From Phytohabitans aurantiacus (GTDB lineage Bacteria; Actinomycetota; Actinomycetes; Mycobacteriales; Micromonosporaceae): a DNA stretch of 64,000 nt. Each line of letters opens with the position of its first letter. Positions within the stretch are counted from its first letter, which is position 1. A program made the position numbers and the translations under genes. Where the stretch lies: NCBI RefSeq assembly GCF_027923225.1, contig NZ_BSDI01000032.1, positions 1 through 64,000 on the forward strand, written 5' to 3'. Below, piece after piece: positions 16,738 through 24,730 of this stretch. The notes below the pieces were generated by a model. The model did not search any database. It was given only the letters and a program-made list of their open reading frames with translations, and had not been told where the DNA came from.

Positions 16738-16812
16738 TCAAGGTTTCGGACCCCGAAAGGTTGCCGCCGGTCGTGACCGGCGCGGATGGCTGGCCTTGCG
16801 GATCTTCTCCAT
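16738..16812 (-). CDS. Possible 24-aa basic peptide
   Basis: ATG 16812 is preceded by AAGGAG at a good distance (6 nt). The product MEKIRKASHPRRSRPAATFR ends four residues later. It is strongly basic, has no family, and would be the last gene of the − strand operon, 11 bp after the holin-like gene. It may be a real leader or lysis-related peptide, or just an untranslated tail. Confidence 0.35.
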   Translation of the reverse strand: MEKIRKASHPRRSRPAATFRGPKP

Positions 16813-16823
16813 GGTGTGCTCCT

Positions 16824-17054
16824 TCAGCGGGTGAGGATGACGTACGCGAGGGACGCCACGGCGATGAGCACCGACACGGCCGGCAGCGGCCAGCGGGCGC
16901 GTTCCAGCACCCGGATGCGTGCCTCGTGGTCGGCGGACGCCTTGGACACGCCGTCGTGCTGGTCGACAAGGCGGGCGACGTCGCGCTCCAGGGCAACGAG
17001 CTTGTCGTAGATCTGCTGGAGCCCGATCATGACGACCGGGCCCTGGTCGGGCAT
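16824..17054 (-). CDS. Holin-like membrane protein
   Basis: 76 aa from ATG 17054 (a GTG one codon earlier is possible). A coiled-coil (LQQIYDKLVALERDVARLVDQ, SADHEARIRVLERARW) is followed by one C-terminal transmembrane helix (PAVSVLIAVASLAYVILTR). This layout is that of XhlA/phage accessory holins. It overlaps the endolysin gene directly, which supports a lysis role. It would sit in the cytoplasmic membrane and help release endolysin. Single-TM holins are less certain than two-TM ones. Confidence 0.65.
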   Translation of the reverse strand: MPDQGPVVMIGLQQIYDKLVALERDVARLVDQHDGVSKASADHEARIRVLERARWPLPAVSVLIAVASLAYVILTR

Positions 17055-17710
17055 CACGTCGCGTCGAGCGAGCCGTACACCTTGCGGAGCACGCGCTCGA
17101 GCTGCTCGTCGGTGATGACCACGGTGCCGGGCGCCGGGAGGTCGGCCAGGCGCTGCTCGACGGCGTCGAGGCGCTCCAGCACGATCCGGGCCTTCTCGTC
17201 GTGGACGGCGTCCATGTACTGGAGCACGGTGCCCTTGGCCTGTGGCTGCTTGGTGACCGGGTTGGTGTGCTTGTGCGCCCAGACAGCAGCGGCGATCTCG
17301 TCGGCGGTGGGCATCGGGTCAACCTCCCAGGGTGTGGTGCTGTTCTCGTGGGACTCGCGGCTGTTCCAGTGCACGTGCTGCGTGTGTGGGTTGGCGCCGG
17401 TGTAGGGCTCGCGGCGCCAGCCGTTAGAACGGGTTGCGATCTGCCGGTTGTGGATCCAGTACCGGGACGCGGGGTGCGCCTCGAAGGTGTCCTTGAGCGC
17501 CTCGATCGCGGCCGCGTCATCGGCGGTGCGGAGGTTGACGTCCATGTCCCACGCGTCGACGCTGCCGTCGGCGTCCGGGTTGTGGTCGGACGCGGTGGCC
17601 TGGTGCGCCTCGTCGCCGATCGTGCCGTCGGATGCCTTGTCCCGCAACGGATACGCGGCGTTGACCGCCTCCCGGAAGCGGGTGAGCGCCGGATTCAGGT
17701 ACCAGGCCAT
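17054..17710 (-). CDS. Endolysin, M15-like peptidase
   Basis: 218 aa. HQATASDHNPDADGSVDAWDMDV and NPHTQHVHW give the S.H......D..D and H..HxH zinc ligands of M15 D-Ala-D-Ala/L-Ala-D-Glu peptidases, as found in actinophage lysins (candidates H43, D55 or D57, H112, H114). Residues ~130-218 form a spacer and coiled region (DEKARIVLERLDAVEQRLADL) and lack a known wall-binding domain. No signal peptide is visible, so export needs a holin, which is encoded next. It lies at the 3' end of the tail operon. Confidence 0.85.
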   Translation of the reverse strand: MAWYLNPALTRFREAVNAAYPLRDKASDGTIGDEAHQATASDHNPDADGSVDAWDMDVNLRTADDAAAIEALKDTFEAHPASRYWIHNRQIATRSNGWRREPYTGANPHTQHVHWNSRESHENSTTPWEVDPMPTADEIAAAVWAHKHTNPVTKQPQAKGTVLQYMDAVHDEKARIVLERLDAVEQRLADLPAPGTVVITDEQLERVLRKVYGSLDAT

Positions 17711-17714
17711 GCCT

Positions 17715-18227
17715 CTACACCTCCGCGATCCACAGCGAGGAGCCCTTGCGCATCACCGTGTTGACGCCGCCGGTGTTGGTGTTCTGCGCCCACTGGAGTT
17801 GCAGGGTGCCGCCGGAGCCGCCGACGAACAGGGTGAAGCTCGCGATGGCGCACAGGACACCGGTGCCCGCGCCGACGCCGATGGTCGCCGAGTTGGTGCC
17901 GGCCGCGACGGTTTCGCCGCCGTAGTCGACGCTCGTGCCGGCACCCGAGGACACCGACGTGGGGATGCGCAACTGCCCCCAGGTGAAATCGGAGCTGGGG
18001 AAGGTGAGCCGGAACTTCATGTCCGCGGCGGTGCCGGCGGACACGTTGTAGTACAGGCGCATCTCGCCGATGTAGGTGATGGACGCGGCGACGGCGATCG
18101 ACAGATGGTCGTCGTTCTGCAGGGTGTCGTTGCCGACGGACTCGTCGGCGGTCTTGACCCTGCGCAGTCCCACGGCCCGGTTGAGGGCGTCGGCGGTCAG
18201 CACCTGCCCGGCGGTGAACTGGGGCAT
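17715..18227 (-). CDS. Putative minor tail / receptor-binding-type protein
   Basis: 170 aa. It starts with PQFTAGQVLTADALNRAVGL, a segment frequent at the N-terminus of actinophage tail-tip proteins. The rest is β-rich with Gly/Ser/Thr turns and ends with QLQWAQNTNTGGVNTVMRKGSSLWIAEV, a pattern seen in distal tail or decoration proteins. It lies between the endolysin and the large tail protein, where receptor-binding genes usually lie. Only structural clues; no enzyme motif. Confidence 0.6.
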   Translation of the reverse strand: MPQFTAGQVLTADALNRAVGLRRVKTADESVGNDTLQNDDHLSIAVAASITYIGEMRLYYNVSAGTAADMKFRLTFPSSDFTWGQLRIPTSVSSGAGTSVDYGGETVAAGTNSATIGVGAGTGVLCAIASFTLFVGGSGGTLQLQWAQNTNTGGVNTVMRKGSSLWIAEV

Positions 18228-18238
18228 GACGGGACCTC

Positions 18239-20341
18239 CTACAGGGCCAGGACGCGGGGGTCGGCGAGCCGGATGGATTCCCCGGCCGCGTGGGCTTTGA
18301 CGACACCGTTGACGGACCGGGTGACGGTCACGTCCTGCGGTGTGCTGGCGTCGTTGTTGACGGTCACGGTGACGACCTCGCCGGCGACCCGCAGGTCATA
18401 CGGTTCGGCGGTGGTCGACCACAGGGCGGTGCCGGTGACGTCGAGGCTCCACGCCGTGGATGTGGTGTCCTCGGCGGTGGCCAGGTCGGAGCCACCAGTG
18501 TCCAACCTGGACTCGTCGAGGACGAACACGTTGTACGGGCTGGCCGGCACGCAGTTGAAGGTGATGGTCCGCCGGTGCGATCCGATTGTCTCGGTGTAGC
18601 CGAGCACCATCAGCGACACCAGGTCGGCTTCGAGGTTGTCGATGGTGATCAGGTCGCCGATGTTGACCGCGTCGGTGTCCGCCTCCAAGGCGGGGGCGGC
18701 GTCGAGGTCGACGGTCACCTGCGGGTAGCGGATGTCGGGTGTGGTGCCCAGGTGCAGCCGCCAGCCGGCGATGTCGGGCAGCACCGTGTCGGAGGCGGTG
18801 TTCACGTCGTACTGGGTGTCGTAGCGGCCAACACCGTCCGGGTCGTCGGCCGGGTCGTTGACGTTCAGCGGGCCGGTTTCTTGGACCGCGCGGGCGCTGG
18901 AACCGTTGCTGCGCTTCACCGTCACGTCGTTGCGGACGTGTTGGTCGTCGATGTCCGGGTCGATCGGCGGGGCGATCTGCCCGGCGTCGAAGTCCAGTTC
19001 CAGCACCGGGGTTTGGTTGTAGAGGGCGGTGCGGGTGCAGTAGGTGATGCCCACACCGCCGCGGGTCTCGAACAGGATGCCGCCGTCGGCGCGTTCGCAC
19101 TCGGTGAGTAGCTCGGTGAGGGTACCGACCGGTTGCGGACCCATGGGCGTGCTGTCGCCCGCCGTGCCGACGAGGGTGAACGCGACGTCTTCCTCTTCGC
19201 ACAGCCGGTCGGCGCGGCCGGCGGCGGTCTCCTTAATCCAGCCGGTGAACGCCTGCTCCAGGCCGTCGACGGTGGCGGAGCTGTTGCCGATGATGATGTG
19301 CCCGATGCTGGTGTCCGCCAGGCCCGCGCCCGGGCCTATGTAGACCTCGTCGGCGGCGCCGACGGTCTGCACGGTGAACGTTCCGGAGCCGATGCCGGGA
19401 ACCTCGGTGCCGTCGGACTGGAGGTAGTGGGTGGCGACCTCGTAGTCGACGTCGGCGCCGTCCTGGGTGACTTCGAACCCGAGCATCGCTATCTGGCCGT
19501 CGATGGCGAAGCCGAACGCGCCGGAGTCTTCCACCACAGCGAACGTGGAGTCCAGGCCCTGAAGCTTGAGGGTGCCGTTGAACGCGCTGCCGTAGATGAG
19601 CCGCCACAGCCGGATGGTGCCGGTGCCGGGGGCGGTGTAGAGGTCGGCGAGCACCTGATCGCTGCCCAGCCCGGCGGCGGGGAAGGACGCGAACATCCGG
19701 AACTTGAGGGTGCCGGTGCCGGCCGCCGCCGGGCATCGGCCGTGGAGCACCGCGGTGGGCGCGGATCCCATGTCGATGCACGGGGCGGAGCCGGGGAAGA
19801 CGTCCGACGAGCCGAGCTGTGGGCTGCCGCCGACGATCCGCATCGGCCCGTGCGAGGCCAGGCCGGCGGCGAGCTCGGTAGCGCCGGAGCTGTCCTCACC
19901 TGACCAGTAGGCGACGATGCCGGTGTTGGTCTGCCGGATCACCTCCCGGAACGCCGGCGACCGTAGCGGGGACGCGCCTTGGCCGAGGCGGCGCAGCACA
20001 CCGGAGGCGGTGACCTCGGTCCAGGCGTCGCCCTTGATGGCCCGTCGTGGCTTCCACGACGAGACTTCGCCGACGAAGCGGCCGCTGCCGCCGCCGCTGG
20101 TGGAGATCCAGATCGGTGTGTTCCGGCCGATCTTCCCGTACAGGCTGGACGACGGGTTGCGGGGGTTGAACATGCCGTCCCGGTTGTCGAACGTCAGCGT
20201 CGCCGTCGACGGGGTCGGCTCTGGCTGCTCGTCGCCGCGACCGCGGCCGATCTCGATCGGGTCGCGGGTGTACACCCGGTCGCTGTGGTCGTTCCACACC
20301 CCGTCGTAGAACAGCTCGACGACGACGTCCTGCTTAGCCAC
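18239..20341 (-). CDS. Large phage tail protein (Dit/Tal-like)
   Basis: 700 aa from GTG 20341. The N-terminus (VVVELFYDGVWNDHSDRVYTRDPIEIGRGRGDEQ) and NRDGMFNPRNPSSSLYGKIGRNTPIWI match the baseplate-hub-like start of tail proteins common in actinobacterial prophages. The middle (AYWSGEDSSGATELAAGLASHGPMRI..GFEVTQDGADVDYEVATHYLQSDG) looks like a concanavalin/LamG-like β-sandwich. The C-terminal third has repeating β elements and ends after SVNGVVKAHAAGESIRLADPRVLAL. It combines distal-tail, sugar-binding and tail-associated parts in one chain. It overlaps the tape measure gene by 8 bp. Confidence 0.8.
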   Translation of the reverse strand: MAKQDVVVELFYDGVWNDHSDRVYTRDPIEIGRGRGDEQPEPTPSTATLTFDNRDGMFNPRNPSSSLYGKIGRNTPIWISTSGGGSGRFVGEVSSWKPRRAIKGDAWTEVTASGVLRRLGQGASPLRSPAFREVIRQTNTGIVAYWSGEDSSGATELAAGLASHGPMRIVGGSPQLGSSDVFPGSAPCIDMGSAPTAVLHGRCPAAAGTGTLKFRMFASFPAAGLGSDQVLADLYTAPGTGTIRLWRLIYGSAFNGTLKLQGLDSTFAVVEDSGAFGFAIDGQIAMLGFEVTQDGADVDYEVATHYLQSDGTEVPGIGSGTFTVQTVGAADEVYIGPGAGLADTSIGHIIIGNSSATVDGLEQAFTGWIKETAAGRADRLCEEEDVAFTLVGTAGDSTPMGPQPVGTLTELLTECERADGGILFETRGGVGITYCTRTALYNQTPVLELDFDAGQIAPPIDPDIDDQHVRNDVTVKRSNGSSARAVQETGPLNVNDPADDPDGVGRYDTQYDVNTASDTVLPDIAGWRLHLGTTPDIRYPQVTVDLDAAPALEADTDAVNIGDLITIDNLEADLVSLMVLGYTETIGSHRRTITFNCVPASPYNVFVLDESRLDTGGSDLATAEDTTSTAWSLDVTGTALWSTTAEPYDLRVAGEVVTVTVNNDASTPQDVTVTRSVNGVVKAHAAGESIRLADPRVLAL

Positions 20342-21413
20342 GAGCGGCCACCACCCGACCGTCGCGCACCGACAGCTGCAGCGCGTTGGTGCGGATCAGC
20401 TCCAGGATCAGCTCGGCGAGCTTGCGCATGGCGGTGGTGCCGCCCGGGCCGGCCTCCACGAGCAGGGCCATCGACCCGCCGCCGCCGGATGGGATGACCC
20501 GCTCGCCGGAGCGCAGCAGGGCCAGGAACTCGCCGCCCATCGCGCCGGAGGCGGTGCCGCCGGTGTGGAACTTGGGGATGTTCGGCACGCTGATACCGCG
20601 CCCGCCGATGCCCGGTACCCACGACGGGACCGTCCACGACAGCCGGCCGACGGTGTTGTTCCAGGCGTCGGCGACGAAGTTGAACGCGGCACGGAACGGC
20701 GCGGTGATGATGCCGAACAGGCCAGTGAAAGCGGACTTGATCCGCCCCGGTAGCGCCTTCAGCACCGACCAAATCTTGCCGTACACAGTGGACACAATCG
20801 TCCACCATGCCCAGAAGCCTTTCTTCACCCACTCGATCGCAAAGCCGACCGCGGCGGTCATGCCTTTCCAGATCGTCTGGAACCACGTCGTCTTCGTAGC
20901 GATGAGCACGATGATCGCGATCAGGGCGATGACGGCGAGGATGATCAGGATGATCGGGTTGGCGGACATGGCCAGGTTCAGCAGCCACTGCGCGCCGGCC
21001 CACACCTTCGACCCCAGCGCGGCGACCTTCTGCGCCGCCGCGGTGGCGAGCGTGGCGACCTTCGTCGTCTTCAGCCAGGCGACCGCGGACTTCATCGACG
21101 GGATGAGGAAGTTGTAGAACCCGGACGCGAGGTCGCCGATGCCGAAGCCGAGCAGCAGCAGCGACTCGAACCCGATGTCCCCCGAGGTGGCCATCTTGAG
21201 GCCCTGGAAGCCGTCCTGCAGACCGGTCAGCGTGTCGCGGAACCCCATGGCTTTGGTGTCCACGTTGTCGGCTGCCTCGCCGGCCCGGTCGAAGCCGTCG
21301 GACGCGGCGCCGACCTCGCGTTCCATGTCGCGGGCGGACGCGCCGACCCGGTCGAACGTGTCCTCCAGCTTCGCCGAGTCGCCAGCGAAGGTCAGCTTCA
21401 CCTCGTTGGCCAT
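20334..21413 (-). CDS. Short tape measure protein
   Basis: 359 aa. It starts with ANEVKLTFAGDSAKLEDTFDRVGASARDMEREVG, the usual helical tape-measure start. Strong hydrophobic segments follow (NPIILIILAVIALIAIIVLIA), then Trp-rich amphipathic repeats and a Gly-rich FHTGG-type end (IPKFHTGGTASGAMGGEFLALLRSGERVIP) that is highly typical of tape measure C-termini. Siphophage tape measures are usually over 600 aa, so this predicts a very short tail, since length scales with the protein. It may also mediate DNA passage through the membrane. It starts 1 bp inside the gp10-like gene. Confidence 0.82.
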   Translation of the reverse strand: MANEVKLTFAGDSAKLEDTFDRVGASARDMEREVGAASDGFDRAGEAADNVDTKAMGFRDTLTGLQDGFQGLKMATSGDIGFESLLLLGFGIGDLASGFYNFLIPSMKSAVAWLKTTKVATLATAAAQKVAALGSKVWAGAQWLLNLAMSANPIILIILAVIALIAIIVLIATKTTWFQTIWKGMTAAVGFAIEWVKKGFWAWWTIVSTVYGKIWSVLKALPGRIKSAFTGLFGIITAPFRAAFNFVADAWNNTVGRLSWTVPSWVPGIGGRGISVPNIPKFHTGGTASGAMGGEFLALLRSGERVIPSGGGGSMALLVEAGPGGTTAMRKLAELILELIRTNALQLSVRDGRVVAARG

Positions 21414-21823
21414 CAGGTCACCTCGAATCCGGCCTGCTCGGCAACACCGATCAGCGCGCCCTCAAGCGCCGACTGGAGGGCGTCACGCTTCACGACGAGC
21501 GCCTTCCACAGGAAGCGGCCCTCCTTGTAGAAGGGACGCTGCGCTGGCCGGTTGCCGGGCCCCTTGCCGCCGAAGTCGAGCCACGGGTAGTACGGGGCGC
21601 GCCGGCCGCCGCCGGAGACCCGGGCCTCGGTGCGGGTGGACTTGGCCTTGATGGTGCCTGCGGCCCGCCCAGAGCGCCGTGGGACGCGCGGGCGGGCGTA
21701 GTCGATGACGAGGCCGGTGGCGTCGTTGAACGCGATCCGCAGCGCCTTAGGCAGGTCGGAGTCGAGCTTGCGCAGGTTCCGCTGGAACTCGGCCAAGCCC
21801 TCGATCTTGATTGGCTCGGCCAT
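21413..21823 (-). CDS. HK97 gp10-like head-tail/tail completion protein
   Basis: 136 aa. IKIEGLAEFQRNLRKLDSDLPKALRIAFNDATGLVIDYARPRVPRRSGRAAGTIK is the HK97-gp10 family signature. GPGNRPAQRPFYKEGRFLWKALVVKRDAL covers its C-terminal helix with the usual 'P.FL..A' motif. It forms a ring at the end of the tail tube or head-tail joint. Here it lies after the chaperone and before the tape measure, whereas in HK97-like phages gp10 comes before the tail tube gene. That is a small rearrangement. Confidence 0.8.
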   Translation of the reverse strand: MAEPIKIEGLAEFQRNLRKLDSDLPKALRIAFNDATGLVIDYARPRVPRRSGRAAGTIKAKSTRTEARVSGGGRRAPYYPWLDFGGKGPGNRPAQRPFYKEGRFLWKALVVKRDALQSALEGALIGVAEQAGFEVT

Positions 21824-21827
21824 GTCC

Positions 21828-22335
21828 TCACCCCTTCGCCTTCAGCCGTTCCATCTCCTCGCGCTGCGCCTTCCGCGCGTAGTACACGCTCCAGCGAACG
21901 AATTCGCCGTTGTCCATGTCAGCCCTCAGTCGGGCGACCGTCATCCCCAGCTTCTGGGCCAGAAACATCTCGAAACTCGGCCTCCGGGTCGGCTTCCAGG
22001 TCCCGGTACGCCTCCTTCGCCGAGGTCGGCAGCATCCCGGACAGGCGCTGGATCGCTTCGGTCACCGGCTCCAGCTCGCCCGCGGCGGAAGCGTTCTGCC
22101 ACCGGCCGACCTCGGCCTCGGTGAGCGTCGGTTCCACCATCGCGGCGGCGATCATCTTGCGTTCCAGCACGAGCGCGCGCGGCCCGTCGACGTCGCCGGC
22201 CAGGTCGGTCGCCTTGCGCACCAGAAGCACCTCGGCGCGCGACAGCGCCCGCACCCGCACGGCACCGACGCCCGGGATGTCGACGTCGGCCTCGGCCAGG
22301 CGTGGCCTGAACAGCTGCTCCTTGTCCACGCTCAT
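21828..22335 (-). CDS. Tail assembly chaperone, G-T fusion by +1 frameshift
   Basis: The zero frame (G) starts at 22335. At codon 121 (TTT, 21975-21973) followed by CGA, a +1 slip lets Phe-tRNA re-pair on TTC, and reading continues GAG ATG into the T frame. The T part reads EMFLAQKLGMTVARLRADMD, then NGEFVRWSVYYARKAQREEMERLKAKG, ending at 21828. The W..YYARKAQR segment is the hallmark of the T domain. The fusion would have 168 aa, with 47 from the T frame. An ATG right after the slip could also start T alone. The zero-frame tail (RDVSGPEAGDDG) lacks family character, which supports the shift. Chaperones of this kind coat the tape measure during tail assembly. Confidence 0.75.
21919..22335 (-). 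CDS. Tail assembly chaperone, short (G) form
   Basis: 138 aa without frameshifting. SVDKEQLFRPRLAEADVDIPGVGAVRVRALSRAEVLLVRK is the typical G start (regulatory 'V.VRALSR.E' motif). An α-helical body follows, with MIAAAMVEPTLTEAEVGRW and LSGMLPTSAKEAYRDLE. It is made in excess over the G-T fusion in siphophages. Start overlap with the upstream gene is 4 bp (ATGA). Confidence 0.78.
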   Translation of the reverse strand: MSVDKEQLFRPRLAEADVDIPGVGAVRVRALSRAEVLLVRKATDLAGDVDGPRALVLERKMIAAAMVEPTLTEAEVGRWQNASAAGELEPVTEAIQRLSGMLPTSAKEAYRDLEADPEAEFRDVSGPEAGDDGRPTEG

Positions 22336-22835
22336 GCGGACGCTCCAATCACGATGACGTCGTAGGTGACCGACGTCGAGCCGGCCGAGTTGGTGAACGT
22401 GAGCAGGTCACCAGTGGAGCCGGTGACCGCGTATGCGGTGGCGTCTGGTGCGACCGCGAGGAACAGCCCGCCGGGCCGGACGGCGATGCCATCGCCGGCA
22501 GCCAGGAACAGCGGCACGCCGTTGGACGCCGGACGCGTGACGTTGACGTTGTTGGTGTTGCCCGTCGCCGCGTACACGACCAGCGCCTTGAGGCGGGCGA
22601 ACGTCTGCGTCGCCCCGAGCGCGTTGGTGAGGCTCCCAGCGAAGTCGAGATCCTCGGTCGCGGACGCGGTCAGGGTGCGCCGGTCGTGCCAGAGCATGTC
22701 CGCCTGGTTGGCGCTGGTGCCGGTGGCCAGTTCGATGTTCTTCAGGTAGTTGAGCGTGTCGTCCGGTGTGGACAGGTCCAGCGCGTTCGTGAGAGCCGCG
22801 AGCAGCGACAGGCTCAGCCGGGTCGTCAGTGCCAT
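22332..22835 (-). CDS. Phage structural protein, unassigned
   Basis: 167 aa. A helical N-terminus (LTTRLSLSLLAALTNALDLSTPDDTLNYLKNIEL) is followed by a β-rich body with NALGATQTFARLKALVVYAATGNTNNVNVTRP and LFLAVAPDATAYAVTGSTGDLLTFTNSAGSTSVTYDVIVIGASA. The pattern resembles minor tail or decoration proteins that occur beside tail tube genes in actinobacterial prophages. Its position between the major tail protein and the chaperone suggests a virion role. No better family was recognised. Confidence 0.6.
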   Translation of the reverse strand: MALTTRLSLSLLAALTNALDLSTPDDTLNYLKNIELATGTSANQADMLWHDRRTLTASATEDLDFAGSLTNALGATQTFARLKALVVYAATGNTNNVNVTRPASNGVPLFLAAGDGIAVRPGGLFLAVAPDATAYAVTGSTGDLLTFTNSAGSTSVTYDVIVIGASA

Positions 22836-22844
22836 GTCGTGCCC

Positions 22845-23246
22845 CTAAGCCTGGTTGGTGGAGGTGACGGCGTCGGACAGTTGCAGCTTCACGGACCACG
22901 TCACGTAGTCCGCGACCGGCGCCGTTTCGACGTACTCCTCGACGAGCACGCTGACCGAGTCCTGCGGCAGGCCGGATCCGGTGCCCTCCGGCCGGCGGAT
23001 CAGCGTCACGACGGTGCCGACGAGGGGCTCGATGATGTCGCGCGGCCCGGCGGCGGTGTTGTCGTAGATGCCGCCCATCGACGCCTCGCCGTCGCCGAGA
23101 CCACCGCCGTACACGTGGTCGTCCTTGCCGTACGTGGTCAGGTCGTGCTTGTCCGCCTTGCGGGTCAGCTCGGAGGTGTTGCAGAACGCCGACAGGTCGT
23201 TACCGGCCAGCGAGATGAACGTGTCCTTGGCGTGGACGAAAGCCAT
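22845..23246 (-). CDS. Major tail (tube) protein
   Basis: 133 aa. AFVHAKDTFISLAGNDLSAFCNTSELTRKADKHDLTTYGKDDHVYGGGLGDGEASMGGIYDN is the conserved start of short tail-tube proteins ('V.I.G.DLS.F.....' then 'TTYG'). The C-terminal EYVETAPVADYVTWSVKLQLSDAVTST completes the β-sandwich. It would stack as hexameric rings to make the tail tube. Upstream lies the tail-completion gene and downstream the chaperone, giving the normal siphophage order. Confidence 0.8.
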   Translation of the reverse strand: MAFVHAKDTFISLAGNDLSAFCNTSELTRKADKHDLTTYGKDDHVYGGGLGDGEASMGGIYDNTAAGPRDIIEPLVGTVVTLIRRPEGTGSGLPQDSVSVLVEEYVETAPVADYVTWSVKLQLSDAVTSTNQA

Positions 23247-23247
23247 G

Positions 23248-23658
23248 TCAGGCGCTCCCTTTCCCTGCGATGTCCAATGTGAACAGTGCGGCGAGATAGT
23301 CGTCGCCGCCCCGGGTCAGCACGTCGAACGTCACCTCGGTGACGACTAGCCGGTCGAACGCGTTGTAGACGCCGGATTCCAAGACGTGCTTCACCGATGC
23401 GGAGCCGGAGCCGTCCGCGTACTGCGACACGAGGTCACGCGTCTGCCGGTCGTTGGGCTTGCCGACCGCCACGACCACGCCGAGGTCGGTGATGCGGTCC
23501 ATGCCCCTGCCGTACGTTGCGTCGAAGGTGTACGCCGACGGGTAGGCGATCCACGCGGCCGGGGGCGCCAGTCTGTCCGGCGGGTACGCGGACACCCGCA
23601 ACCCGTCGATCGTGCCGAGGCGCGCCGCGACCTGGTCCATGACGTCACCGAGGTTCAT
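23248..23658 (-). CDS. Tail completion / neck protein
   Basis: 136 aa from ATG 23658, giving a 4-bp ATGA overlap with the connector gene; a start five codons earlier is less likely. NLGDVMDQVAARLGTIDGLRVSAYPPDRLAPPAAWIAYP, then DLGVVVAVGKPNDRQTRDLVSQYADGSGSASVKHVLES and RLVVTEVTFDVLTRGGDDYLAALFTLDI. This fits the 'tail terminator/neck' proteins between connector and tail tube in small siphophages. Function is assigned mainly by position and overall pattern. Confidence 0.65.
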   Translation of the reverse strand: MNLGDVMDQVAARLGTIDGLRVSAYPPDRLAPPAAWIAYPSAYTFDATYGRGMDRITDLGVVVAVGKPNDRQTRDLVSQYADGSGSASVKHVLESGVYNAFDRLVVTEVTFDVLTRGGDDYLAALFTLDIAGKGSA

Positions 23659-24269
23659 GCCGCGGCCCACCAACGCCGGTACGGGTTGAGCACCACCGCG
23701 ACGTCCGGGTCGACGCGGGCGAGTAGCCGCATCTCCGACCCGTCATCCGGCGACCCGGCGATCCCGTACGGGGACTGGCGGCGGGCGAAAATCCGCGACG
23801 CCTGCAACAGGGTTGCCTGTTTCACCGCAGAAGGCACCGCAGACCACCCCCAGAGCGCCGTCACGGCCACCTCGTCACGGGCCCCGGTCGGTTGCTGCGC
23901 CGAGTTGAGCAGAACCACCATCTGCGTCCACGGTCGGCCCTTCGCTGCCGCATTACGTGGTTCCAGGGCGTACTCGTCGATGGTGCCGACCGTCACGCCG
24001 TCCTCGTCCTGCACGATCGCAGCGAAGTTGGTCGTCGACATCAGGTCGTCGAACACGACGACCCAGCGGCAGATCCGCCGATCCCACTGCCCCGTGTAGA
24101 ACCGTTGCTCGGCCGCTGCGACGACGCCGAACTGTCGGCCACAGTGGGTGTCGACCGCGCGGGAGGCGGCCGTGATGGCAAGGGCGACCTGCGCGTCATC
24201 GTCGGTGTCGCTGATGCGCAGAAACGCCTTCAGCTCCGCCGACGTCACGTAGTCAGGTGCCCATGCCAT
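23655..24269 (-). CDS. gp6-like head-tail connector
   Basis: 204 aa. DYVTSAELKAFLRISDTDDDAQVALAITAASRAVDTHCGRQFG is the helical start of the HK97 gp6/SPP1 gp15 adaptor family. VTALWGWSAVPSAVKQATLLQASRIFARRQSPYGIAGS is its second conserved part ('GW..VP..V..A....A...F.RR.SP'). It binds under the portal to prepare tail joining. The gene lies between the capsid-side protein and the neck protein, as expected. Confidence 0.85.
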   Translation of the reverse strand: MAWAPDYVTSAELKAFLRISDTDDDAQVALAITAASRAVDTHCGRQFGVVAAAEQRFYTGQWDRRICRWVVVFDDLMSTTNFAAIVQDEDGVTVGTIDEYALEPRNAAAKGRPWTQMVVLLNSAQQPTGARDEVAVTALWGWSAVPSAVKQATLLQASRIFARRQSPYGIAGSPDDGSEMRLLARVDPDVAVVLNPYRRWWAAA

Positions 24270-24280
24270 CCCGGCCTACC

Positions 24281-24715
24281 TCAGACGTTGCTCGGGACGG
24301 CGAGCACGGTCGCGTGGCACACGAACGTGTCCGTGGCACCGCCGGAGGTGACCCGCAACCGCAGCCACGGCCGGCCAGGCTGGATCTGCACCGCGGCGAC
24401 CGTGCGGTCATCGCCGGTGCCGGCCGCCAGCGCGCCGGTGACGAACGAGGTGACCGCGGCCGCCGGGGTGCCGATGGAGCCCGACGAGTCCGGCGCATCC
24501 TGGATCACCCACGTGAGGCTGTCGGTCGTGCCCGCCGTCGACGCGGACAGCACCACCAGGATCCGGTCGCCCGGGTCGTAGTTCGCGGCCGCGGCCAGGT
24601 TGATGTCGTCCGGCGTGCCGAAGTCGAACGAGGTCGTGGTGGCGGTGGAGATGGTGACCTTCGCCGAGCCGAGCAGCTCCGCAGCGGCCATGTCCCACCG
24701 AACAGTCGAACTCAT
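24281..24715 (-). CDS. Possible capsid decoration/cement protein
   Basis: 144 aa. It is mostly β-strand and Ala/Thr/Gly-rich: MAAAELLGSAKVTISTATTTSFDFGTPDDINLAAAANYDPGDRILVVLSAS, then TWVIQDAPDSSGSIGTPAAAV and PWLRLRVTSGGATDTFVCHATVLAVPSN. The layout resembles Bbp16-type capsid cement proteins, often encoded just after the capsid gene. It lies 15 bp from the capsid stop. Assignment rests on weak similarity and position. Confidence 0.55.
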   Translation of the reverse strand: MSSTVRWDMAAAELLGSAKVTISTATTTSFDFGTPDDINLAAAANYDPGDRILVVLSASTAGTTDSLTWVIQDAPDSSGSIGTPAAAVTSFVTGALAAGTGDDRTVAAVQIQPGRPWLRLRVTSGGATDTFVCHATVLAVPSNV

Positions 24716-24730
24716 GAATGGCTCCCTATC

